5,609 nt of DNA from the NCBI GenBank assembly GCA_013003285.1, contig JABDJY010000226.1, forward strand, positions 1 through 5,609, given 5' to 3'. Every line of letters starts with the position of its first letter. Positions within the stretch are counted from its first letter, which is position 1. Positions 1-5,143 of this stretch are shown here, piece by piece. The position numbers and the translations under genes were made by a program. The notes below the pieces were generated by a model. That model saw nothing but the letters and a program-made list of their open reading frames with translations, ran no database searches and was not told where the DNA came from. The DNA comes from Alphaproteobacteria bacterium (lineage in GTDB: Bacteria; Pseudomonadota; Alphaproteobacteria; UBA6615).

Positions 1-299
1 GGCGTGTAAGACGTCAAAAACTCGCCGCGCTGGATCAGATGGTCGACCGAGGCCGGAACATGGTGGCGATAGGCGCCGGCGCCCAGGAAACTGGGCACGT
101 CGCCGGCCGCCATATTGCGCTTGGCCAGGGCGCCGATAATCTGCTCGACCTCGAGCTCGCTCTTATGGTCGGGCAGATCGAAGCCGCCCTCATAGCGTGC
201 GGCCTCCGGCACATCGCGAAACAGGCTCTCGACAGAAGGCGCCCCGATCGCCGCCAGCATCTCGCGGCGGTCGGGTTCGGTCAGCGGCAGATAGCGCAT
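1..299 (-). CDS. gcvPA: Glycine dehydrogenase (decarboxylating) subunit 1, N-terminal part, cut by window edge
   Basis: This is the first 99 codons, plus two bases of a proline codon, of the alpha subunit of the split P-protein. The P-protein is the PLP enzyme that decarboxylates glycine and passes aminomethyl to lipoyl-GcvH in the cytoplasm. The N-terminus reads MRYLPLTEPDRREMLAAIG, followed by the segments ELEVE, FLGAGAYRHHVPASVDHL and EFLTSYTP, which I recognise as typical of stand-alone GcvPA rather than full-length GcvP. The ATG lies one base after the gcvH stop codon and no convincing Shine-Dalgarno precedes it, so translation is probably coupled to gcvH. The gene continues past the left edge; gcvPB would be expected downstream but is not in view. 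The PLP lysine of the system lies in GcvPB, so no catalytic residue can be checked here. The family call is firm, and the split form is inferred from the N-terminus. Confidence 0.93.
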   Translation of the reverse strand, partial: MRYLPLTEPDRREMLAAIGAPSVESLFRDVPEAARYEGGFDLPDHKSELEVEQIIGALAKRNMAAGDVPSFLGAGAYRHHVPASVDHLIQRGEFLTSYT

Positions 300-300
300 G

Positions 301-678
301 CTAGCTCAGCCCATCGACAAAGGCGGTGTAGCCGGCCTCATCCATCAACCCGTCCAGCGCGCTGGCATCGGCGATGCGCAGCTTCACGAACCAGCCCTTG
401 CCGCCAGCATCGGCGTTGACCAGGGACGGATCGCCGTTCAAGGCGGCGTTCACTTCCGTGATCTCGCCATCGACCGGAGCGTAGATCTCCGCCGCCGCCT
501 TCACCGACTCGATGACCGCGGCCTCGTCGCCCTTGGACAGGGTCTTGCCCACATCGGGCAGTTCGACGAACACCACGTCGCCGAGCTGTTCTTGCGCATA
601 ATCGGTGATGCCGACCGTACCGATATCGCCGTCCAGATCAACCCATTCATGGTCTTCGGTATATTTACGTTCACTCAT
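301..678 (-). CDS. gcvH: Glycine cleavage system H protein (lipoyl carrier)
   Basis: This 125-residue protein shuttles the aminomethyl intermediate between the P, T and L proteins on a swinging lipoyl arm. It shows the whole family fold: the opening YTEDHEW (residues 6-12), GITDYAQEQLGDVVFVELP (23-41), and the lipoylation motif ESVKA with the modified lysine at Lys60. These are followed by YAPVDGEI, the NPSLVN-like NGDPSLVN segment, and GWFVKLRI. The length is normal. I choose the ATG at 678, preceded by AAGGTTGGGAAAT, over a TTG three codons upstream at 687: the ATG gives the family-typical start and leaves purine-rich bases as the ribosome binding site. It lies 19 bases after gcvT and 1 base before gcvPA, so it belongs to the same operon under the glycine riboswitch. 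The lysine must be lipoylated by enzymes encoded elsewhere. Confidence 0.97.
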   Translation of the reverse strand: MSERKYTEDHEWVDLDGDIGTVGITDYAQEQLGDVVFVELPDVGKTLSKGDEAAVIESVKAAAEIYAPVDGEITEVNAALNGDPSLVNADAGGKGWFVKLRIADASALDGLMDEAGYTAFVDGLS

Positions 679-697
679 ATTTCCCAACCTTCGGTTT

Positions 698-1840
698 CTA
701 GTTGCCTCGATAGTATTTCGGTTCGACGAAGGGCATCGCCGCTATTGTCATCGCCAAGGTGCGCCCGCGCAGGCTGACCTGCACCTGCGTGCCCGGTTCG
801 GCGAACGGCGTCGCCACGTAACCCATGGCGATCGGCCGTTCGAGAATGGGCGAGTGGCCACCGCTGGTGACCCGGCCGATTTCGTTGCCGTCGTGATCGC
901 AGATCACCGCACCTTCGCGCACCGGCGCGCGGCCTTCCGGCAGCAAGCCGACCCGCCGACGGGCCGCGCCATTGGCGATCTGTTCCAAGATAACATCGGC
1001 GCCGGGAAAACCGCCCGCCTCGTGCCGCGCCTTGGCAATCGCCCAAATAAGCGCCGCTTCGACCGGTGTGGTGGTGGTGTCGATGTCGTGGCCGTAGAGG
1101 CACAGACCGGCTTCCAGACGCAGCGAATCCCGCGCGCCCAACCCCACCGGCGCGACCTCCGGTTCGGTCAAGAGCCGCCGCGCGAAACCCTCGGCCGCGT
1201 CGCCCGGCAGCGAGATTTCAAACCCGTCTTCGCCGGTATAGCCCGCCCGCGACACGAAACAGTCGACCCCGTCGATTGTCATGGCGGCAGCGCGCATGAA
1301 CACCAAATCGCCCGACGCCGGCGCTAAACGCGCCAATACGGCAGCTGCCTGGGGTCCCTGCAGGGCCAATAATGCGCGATCATCGGCACGCTCCAGGGTC
1401 GCGCTGCCGGCCAGTTGTTTACTGATATGGGCAAAATCGGCGTCTTTACTCGCCGCATTAACGACCAAATAGATCTGGCCTTCCGTGCCGGACTCGCCGG
1501 GCCGGGTGACTATTAAATCGTCGATGATGCCGCCCGCCTCGTTGAGCAGCAGGGTGTAGCGCATGGCGCCGGGAGCAAGGCCGGTAATGTCACCCGGCAC
1601 CAGACGCTCGAACGCGGCTGCCGGATCGTCACCCCGCAATACCGCCTGGCCCATATGGGAGACATCGAACAGGCCCGCCGCGGTGCGCGTATGGCTATGC
1701 TCGGCGATGATACCGGCGGGATATTGCACCGGCATCTCGTAGCCGGCGAACGGCACCATGCGCGCGCCAAGCTCCTTGTGCAGCGCATTAAGCGGCGTCG
1801 ATTTCAACGATGCGGCGGACGCACCGGAGGCTATGGCCAT
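698..1840 (-). CDS. gcvT: Glycine cleavage system T protein (aminomethyltransferase)
   Basis: This 380-residue cytoplasmic enzyme moves the methylene group from aminomethyl-lipoyl-GcvH to tetrahydrofolate, releasing ammonia. Landmarks are GARMVPFAGYEMPVQYP (residues 25-41), FDVSHMGQ (58-65), and NEAGGIIDDLIV (100-111), whose Asp107-Asp108 pair contains the conserved folate-binding acidic residue. Further on are LQGPQA (160-165), SRAGYTGEDGFEI (197-209), GLGARDSLRLEAGLCLYGHD (233-252), and the C-terminal barrel with TSGGHSP (325-331). The length fits the family, with a short N-terminal extension usual in alphaproteobacteria. The ATG at 1840 has a good ribosome binding site (GGGAG, 7 bases upstream). 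It is the first gene of the gcvT-gcvH-gcvPA operon, and its start lies 69 bases downstream of the riboswitch. No missing key residue was seen. A confusable relative would be a dimethylglycine or sarcosine oxidase T domain, which the operon context rules out. Confidence 0.97.
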   Translation of the reverse strand: MAIASGASAASLKSTPLNALHKELGARMVPFAGYEMPVQYPAGIIAEHSHTRTAAGLFDVSHMGQAVLRGDDPAAAFERLVPGDITGLAPGAMRYTLLLNEAGGIIDDLIVTRPGESGTEGQIYLVVNAASKDADFAHISKQLAGSATLERADDRALLALQGPQAAAVLARLAPASGDLVFMRAAAMTIDGVDCFVSRAGYTGEDGFEISLPGDAAEGFARRLLTEPEVAPVGLGARDSLRLEAGLCLYGHDIDTTTTPVEAALIWAIAKARHEAGGFPGADVILEQIANGAARRRVGLLPEGRAPVREGAVICDHDGNEIGRVTSGGHSPILERPIAMGYVATPFAEPGTQVQVSLRGRTLAMTIAAMPFVEPKYYRGN

Positions 1841-1845
1841 GTCAC

Positions 1846-1852
1846 TTCTCCC
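1846..1852 (-). promoter_or_regulatory. Ribosome binding site of gcvT
   Basis: On the minus strand the bases read GGGAGAA, with GGGAG ending 7 bases before the ATG at 1840, close to ideal spacing. The same seven bases are complementary (six Watson-Crick pairs and one G-U) to UUCUCUC at 1935-1929 inside the second glycine aptamer. The site may therefore be hidden when glycine is absent; that regulatory step is inferred. Confidence 0.75.
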
Positions 1853-1882
1853 TGCCCTTTAGCAAGGCCTGTTGACGACCTG

Positions 1883-1900
1883 ACGCACCAACGGGTGCAT
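1883..1900 (-). promoter_or_regulatory. Hairpin in the gcvT leader between riboswitch and start codon
   Basis: On the minus strand GCACC (1898-1894), loop CGTT, GGTGC (1889-1885) form a perfect stem, extended by a U-G and an A-U pair to seven pairs. It starts 10 bases after the second aptamer. No run of T follows, so it does not look like an intrinsic terminator. It may be part of the expression platform or simply a spacer structure. Confidence 0.45.
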
Positions 1901-1909
1901 CCCTAGCCC

Positions 1910-2112
1910 CACTCTGTCGTCCGAACCTGAGAGAATCACCGGCGCCAATTGGCGGACCGGTTTACCCCTTCGGTGAGACCCCGCGACTAAGCGCGGCGCC
2001 TGCTTTCCAGAGTGTCATTCCCCTACGGTCCGTTTGCCTGAGAGTTTCCGGGGCGGTTGCTCCTTCGGCGTCGCACAAAAAGAGCGATCTCTCCCGCAGG
2101 GTTCTTCTGACA
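1910..2112 (-). ncRNA. Tandem glycine riboswitch (two gcvT-type aptamers)
   Basis: The leader of gcvT carries both glycine aptamers in order. Aptamer 1 has P1 formed by CCCTGCG (2101-2095) with CGTAGGG (2027-2021), plus the conserved GGGAGAGA, CGCCGAAGGAGCAACC and CGGAAACTCTCAGGCAAA blocks. Aptamer 2 has P1 formed by CACTCTG (2014-2008) with CAGAGTG (1916-1910), plus CACCGAAGGGGTAAACC and ATTCTCTCAGGTTCGGACGA. The linker is only six bases (2020-2015). Leader bases GTCA (2111-2108) can pair with linker TGAC (2017-2014) next to GA-rich strands, which matches the known leader-linker kink-turn of this class. Glycine binding normally switches such RNAs to activate gcv expression so that excess glycine is degraded. 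The position directly ahead of gcvT agrees with that role. The stem assignments were drawn by eye, without energy calculation. Confidence 0.96.
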
Positions 2113-2117
2113 TTTTG

Positions 2118-2147
2118 CAGCGGTGCGACTCGCGCCGACCACCGCTG
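2118..2147 (-). repeat. Perfect 8-bp inverted repeat just upstream of the riboswitch
   Basis: CAGCGGTG (2147-2140) and CACCGCTG (2125-2118), read on the minus strand, are exact reverse complements around a 14-base loop. The arms are 75% GC. Neither side is followed by a T run, so it is not a classic terminator. It falls at or just after the predicted transcription start of the gcv mRNA and five bases before the riboswitch leader. It could therefore be a 5' stem-loop of the mRNA or a protein-binding operator. Confidence 0.55.
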
Positions 2148-2150
2148 TCG

Positions 2151-2178
2151 ACACTATCGGGCACAGCCTCAGAGTCAA
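2151..2178 (-). promoter_or_regulatory. Candidate sigma70-type promoter of the gcv operon
   Basis: On the minus strand TTGACT (2178-2173) matches the -35 consensus at five of six bases. It is followed after 16 bases by TAGTGT (2156-2151), a weak -10 with three of six matches. A start near 2144 would give a leader of about 300 bases that contains the whole riboswitch. The -10 assignment is tentative; the -35 and its position are the better part of the evidence. Confidence 0.45.
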
Positions 2179-2214
2179 CCGAGACGGCGGTGTCGGCTGT
2201 GGATTAGCGGCGAT

Positions 2215-2784
2215 TTAACGCGCTGATTTGGCGCGATTGTAATTGAGCTGTTCCGGGTCGAGCTGAAAGCCGATGAAAATATCGAAATCCTCGCCAAGCT
2301 CGCCGGGCCGCAGCGGTATTTCTTGGGCCAGTTCCTCGATGCCACCGATTCGATTGCGATTGCCCTCGAATTCGAACTCGGTATCGAACACCTTCTTCGC
2401 CAGGATGGCGCCCTCCCGATTGGCAATGGCGACAAAGAAACTGAACTCGCCGGTGCGGGTTTCGTTGGCCGGACCGCGGGTGGCCTCGAATATCATCTGC
2501 AGATCGACATTGACCGTGCCCGACTTGTCGGACTCCAGATCGGTCTCGCACTCGCCGTCGAACCCGTCGATACGGGCGTCGAGCACAACATCGGTCAGAT
2601 CGCGCCCGGCGCCGGGCCGAAACGCGGTCAATTCAGCGGTGTCCTTGACGATAACGATGTTCGGACACTCGGGTGCGACCACGGTTTCGTTGGACAATGG
2701 ATTGGAAAATGACGAGCACGCGCTCAAGGTGAACATCGCCAGGACGCTGTAGACGCTACGCCGCCCGCTCAGAAATTGTCGCAT
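2215..2784 (-). CDS. Putative lipoprotein of unknown function
   Basis: I cannot assign a named function. The 189-residue product starts MRQFLSGRRSVYSVLAMFTL and has a positively charged head, a hydrophobic stretch, and the lipobox LSAC with the lipidated cysteine at Cys23. Ser at the next position suggests outer-membrane sorting. The mature part is hydrophilic. It holds GRDLTDVVLDARI (60-72), GPANETRTGEFSFFVAI (104-120), AILAKKVFD (126-134) and an ending IGFQLDPEQLNYNR (171-184). Alternating hydrophobic residues suggest a beta-rich periplasmic domain, and Cys40 with Cys79 could form a disulfide. From memory, similar unnamed proteins occur in other alphaproteobacteria. I use the ATG at 2784 because it places the signal peptide at the N-terminus. 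The open frame runs upstream to 3030, but that part overlaps the CDGSH gene and would bury the signal. A GTG two codons upstream at 2790 is a possible alternative start. No clear ribosome binding site is seen. It lies 22 bases downstream of the CDGSH gene, probably on the same transcript. Confidence 0.85.
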   Translation of the reverse strand: MRQFLSGRRSVYSVLAMFTLSACSSFSNPLSNETVVAPECPNIVIVKDTAELTAFRPGAGRDLTDVVLDARIDGFDGECETDLESDKSGTVNVDLQMIFEATRGPANETRTGEFSFFVAIANREGAILAKKVFDTEFEFEGNRNRIGGIEELAQEIPLRPGELGEDFDIFIGFQLDPEQLNYNRAKSAR

Positions 2785-2806
2785 AGTCACAATAGGCCGC
2801 GCCGAC

Positions 2807-3046
2807 TTACAACGAATTGTGCGTACCGTCGCACTGTGGCTGGTCGCCGGTTTGCTTGCAGCAGCAGAAATAGATCGTCTGCGCCGTATCGGTCTCAAAC
2901 ATGACGGGGGAAAACTCTGTTCCCTTATGGGCACTGTCGCAGAAGGGCTGTTTCTTGCTCCTGCCGCACTCACACCACCAATATTTGCGGCCCGGCACCA
3001 CATCGACGGCAATCGGGGATTTTTGGGCAATTTCGCCTTTGGCCAT
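2807..3046 (-). CDS. Double CDGSH-type [2Fe-2S] iron-sulfur protein
   Basis: This 79-residue cytoplasmic protein has two CDGSH-like sites. Site 1 is C-E-C-G-R-S-K-K-Q-P-F-C-D-S-A-H, with ligands Cys25, Cys27, Cys36 and His40. Site 2 is C-C-C-K-Q-T-G-D-Q-P-Q-C-D-G-T-H, with ligands Cys61, Cys63, Cys72 and His76. Each should hold a [2Fe-2S] cluster through three cysteines and one histidine. The arrangement resembles mitochondrial MiNT/CISD3 and small bacterial homologues. There is no membrane segment or signal peptide. The physiological role of the bacterial forms is unsettled; redox or cluster transfer is the usual proposal. Unusually, site 1 has Ser38 where the motif normally has glycine, and Cys62 is an extra cysteine between two ligands of site 2. 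The ATG at 3046 is preceded by GGAG at 3060-3057, a slightly long spacing of ten bases. It is divergent from ispH and followed closely by the lipoprotein gene. Confidence 0.93.
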   Translation of the reverse strand: MAKGEIAQKSPIAVDVVPGRKYWWCECGRSKKQPFCDSAHKGTEFSPVMFETDTAQTIYFCCCKQTGDQPQCDGTHNSL

Positions 3047-3182
3047 AACTCAATTTCTCCACGCCTTGCATGCGGTTACGGTGCTGGGATATTAGGGTGC
3101 ACACCACGCCGCGCGAGGCGAGAAACTTAGTAGAGGCGCGCGGTCAGAACAAGCGCCACTGCAACAATCGAACCGCAAAACC
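3047..3182. promoter_or_regulatory. Divergent intergenic region between the CDGSH gene and ispH
   Basis: This 136-bp gap must start transcription in both directions unless distal promoters are used. For ispH, TTGCAT (3066-3071), an 18-base spacer and TATTAG (3090-3095) form a possible weak promoter, giving a leader of about 80 bases. No matching -35/-10 pair was found for the minus-strand gene. The A/T-rich core at 3089-3094 reads TAATAT on that strand but lacks a -35. GGTGCACACC (3096-3105) is a small inverted repeat. No recognisable regulator site was seen. Confidence 0.35.
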
Positions 3183-4127
3183 ATGACGCAGCCCCCGTTG
3201 ACCATCTTGCTCGCCAGTCCGCGCGGTTTTTGCGCCGGGGTCGACCGGGCGATCCAGATTGTCGAAACCGCCCTGGAACGCTATGGCCGGCCAATCTATG
3301 TGCGCCACGAAATCGTCCATAACCGCCATGTGGTCGAGGATTTGGAGGCCAAGGGCGCGGTCTTCGTCGACGAACTCGATGAGGTGCCGGAGGCCGGCCG
3401 GGTGATATTTTCGGCCCACGGCGTGCCCAAGACCGTCCCCGCCGAAGCCGAACGGCGCGAGCTATTCTATGTGGATGCCACCTGCCCGCTGGTCAGCAAG
3501 GTCCATAACGAGGCCATGCATCAGCACAAGGCCGGCAATCAAATCATCTTGATCGGCCATGACGGTCACCCTGAAGTGGTCGGCACCATGGGCCAGCTTC
3601 CCGATGGCGCCATCCTGCTGGTCGAGAATGAAGCCGACGCCGCCGCGCTCGAAATCGCCGACCCGAGCAAGCTGGCGCTGGTGACCCAGACCACGCTGTC
3701 GGTCGACGATACGGCCAATATCGTCGCGGTTCTGCGCCAACGGTTTCCCGAAATCATTACGCCGCGGTCGGAAGATATTTGCTACGCGACCACCAACCGG
3801 CAGGACGCGGTCAAAGCCATCGCCGAACGCTGCGACGTGATCGTGGTCATCGGCGCGCCGAATTCATCGAATTCCAACCGGCTGGTCGAGGTCGCCCTGC
3901 GCGCCGGCTGCGCCGATGCCTTTCTCGTCGAACGCGCCGATTGGATGAATTGGGACCGCCTGTCCGGTCATATGACCCTGGGCATCACCGCCGGCGCCTC
4001 TGCCCCAGAAGAGTTGATCGCAGGATTCATCGACGCCTGCCGCGAGCGGTTCACGGTGGAAATCGAGGAGATCTCGGTGCGCCAGGAAGATGTCAGCTTC
4101 AACCTGCCACGCATGCTGGTCGCGTGA
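3183..4127 (+). CDS. ispH: 4-hydroxy-3-methylbut-2-enyl diphosphate reductase
   Basis: This 314-residue cytoplasmic [4Fe-4S] enzyme does the last step of the MEP pathway, reducing HMBPP to isopentenyl and dimethylallyl diphosphate. The three cluster cysteines are present at Cys17 (in PRGFCAGVDRAI), Cys101 (in VDATCPLVSKVH) and Cys200 (in EDICYATTNRQ). Substrate-site residues are also in place: His46 in EIVHN, His79 in SAHGV, His129 and Glu131 in GHPEV, VTQTTLS (167-173), SSNSNRL (228-234) and Ser273 in TAGASAPE. The length is normal. The ATG at 3183 gives the usual short N-terminus before LLASPRGFCAGV. The bases before it (CAACAATCGAACCGCAAAACC) show no Shine-Dalgarno. It is the first gene of a plus-strand run, 17 bases ahead of thrB, and divergent from the CDGSH gene. 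Confidence 0.98.
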   Translation: MTQPPLTILLASPRGFCAGVDRAIQIVETALERYGRPIYVRHEIVHNRHVVEDLEAKGAVFVDELDEVPEAGRVIFSAHGVPKTVPAEAERRELFYVDATCPLVSKVHNEAMHQHKAGNQIILIGHDGHPEVVGTMGQLPDGAILLVENEADAAALEIADPSKLALVTQTTLSVDDTANIVAVLRQRFPEIITPRSEDICYATTNRQDAVKAIAERCDVIVVIGAPNSSNSNRLVEVALRAGCADAFLVERADWMNWDRLSGHMTLGITAGASAPEELIAGFIDACRERFTVEIEEISVRQEDVSFNLPRMLVA

Positions 4128-4144
4128 AGCGGGCATAGCGTTCC

Positions 4145-5143
4145 ATGGCCGTCTACACCGACGTTTCCGACGAAGAGCTGCAGGCCTTTGCCGCCCAGTA
4201 CGATCTGGGCGCGGTGGTGTCGTGCAAGGGTATCGCCGAAGGGGTCGAGAACACCAACTATCTGCTGCAAACCCTGCCCGAGGGCGCCGAGGGTCCCGAT
4301 AATTATATTCTGACCCTGTACGAAAAACGCGTCCGCCCGGCGGATCTGCCCTTTTTCCTCGGCCTGATGGAGCATTTAGCGGCAAACGGCATTTCCTGTC
4401 CGACGCCGATTCATGGGCGCGACGGCGTGGCGCTGCGTCAGCTCTGCGGCAAACCAGCGGTCATCGTTTCGTTTTTGTCAGGCATGTGGCCCAAGCGTCC
4501 AACAGCACAACAATGCGGCGCCCTGGGAACCGCATTGGCGAAAATGCATATTGCCGGCGCTGATTTCGAGATGAGCCGGGCCAACAATATGGCGTTCGAT
4601 GGCTGGCAAATTCTGCTCGACGCCTCGCGCGAGCGGGCCGGCGAAATCCTGCCGGGTTTGGCGGAAACGCTTACAGAGGAGCTGACTTATTTGGAAGCCA
4701 ACTGGCCGCAGGATCTACCCACCGGGGTGATCCACGCCGATCTGTTCCCCGACAATGTATTCTTCCTCGGCGACAATCTGTCCGGCTTGATCGATTTCTA
4801 TTTCGCCTGCAACGATTTCCTGGCCTACGATCTGGCGATCTGCCTCAATGCCTGGTGTTTTGAGAGCGACGGCAGTTTCAACATCACCAAGACGCGCGCT
4901 CTGCTGCGCCGCTATGCCGAGGTGCGCCCCTTGAACGCCGCGGAATTCGCTGCCCTGCCCTTGCTGGCGCGCGGCAGCGCCTTACGGTTTCTGCTGACCC
5001 GCCTGTACGACAAGCTCAACCATGATGAGGAGGCGTTGGTTCGCCCCAAGGACCCGCTGGAGTTTCTCGCCCGGCTGCGTTTCCACCAAACCGTCGACGG
5101 GCCCGGCGCCTACGGGCTCGACGAGACTTTGGCCGGCGCATGA
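4145..5143 (+). CDS. thrB: Homoserine kinase, APH/choline-kinase-like type
   Basis: This 332-residue cytoplasmic kinase phosphorylates L-homoserine with ATP to O-phosphohomoserine, the substrate of threonine synthase. It belongs to the aminoglycoside-phosphotransferase-like fold, not the GHMP kinase fold of the enterobacterial ThrB. The N-terminus MAVYTDVSDEELQAF and the nucleotide-loop region KGIAEGVENTNYLL (28-41) are hallmarks I recognise from alphaproteobacterial ThrB. The catalytic loop reads VIHADLFPDNVFF, with His197, Asp199 and Asn204. The metal-binding Asp217 sits in LIDFYFACNDFLAYDLA (215-231), equivalent to the DFG-like position. The length is normal. The start at 4145 has only a weak purine stretch upstream. 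It follows ispH by 17 bases and overlaps rnhA by four, so all three are probably cotranscribed. A different small-molecule kinase of the same fold is possible but unlikely given the match. Confidence 0.95.
   Translation: MAVYTDVSDEELQAFAAQYDLGAVVSCKGIAEGVENTNYLLQTLPEGAEGPDNYILTLYEKRVRPADLPFFLGLMEHLAANGISCPTPIHGRDGVALRQLCGKPAVIVSFLSGMWPKRPTAQQCGALGTALAKMHIAGADFEMSRANNMAFDGWQILLDASRERAGEILPGLAETLTEELTYLEANWPQDLPTGVIHADLFPDNVFFLGDNLSGLIDFYFACNDFLAYDLAICLNAWCFESDGSFNITKTRALLRRYAEVRPLNAAEFAALPLLARGSALRFLLTRLYDKLNHDEEALVRPKDPLEFLARLRFHQTVDGPGAYGLDETLAGA
5140..5143 (+). other. ATGA overlap of thrB stop and rnhA start
   Basis: The rnhA ATG (5140-5142) and the thrB TGA (5141-5143) share bases. With no Shine-Dalgarno in the preceding GACTTTGGCCGGCGC, ribosomes ending thrB probably restart on rnhA. 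Confidence 0.8.

Noticed and set aside
679..687. TTG start for gcvH three codons upstream of the chosen ATG
   Set aside because: It would use up the probable ribosome binding site, and the ATG at 678 gives the usual N-terminus of the family.
605..1327. A 240-codon open frame on the plus strand, antisense to gcvT
   Set aside because: It lies opposite a clearly real gcvT, its product is arginine- and histidine-rich with no recognisable motif, and such long shadow frames are common in GC-rich coding DNA.
1883..1900. Intrinsic terminator acting as the riboswitch expression platform
   Set aside because: The hairpin is real on paper but no T run follows on the minus strand, so transcription termination is not supported.
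2102..2214. Possible small gene or terminator between the lipoprotein stop and the riboswitch
   Set aside because: No start codon with a ribosome site and no hairpin followed by T residues was found; the segment is better explained as the gcv promoter and 5' leader.
2273..2752. Plus-strand open frames opposite the lipoprotein gene
   Set aside because: They are serine- and arginine-rich shadows of the reverse frame, with no ribosome site and no family resemblance.
2785..3030. Upstream in-frame extension of the lipoprotein gene
   Set aside because: It overlaps the well-supported CDGSH gene in another frame, has low-complexity content, and would place the signal peptide and lipobox about 100 residues inside the protein.
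3864..4385. Minus-strand open frames across the ispH-thrB junction
   Set aside because: They span the ends of two strongly supported plus-strand genes and show only biased composition expected from antisense reading.
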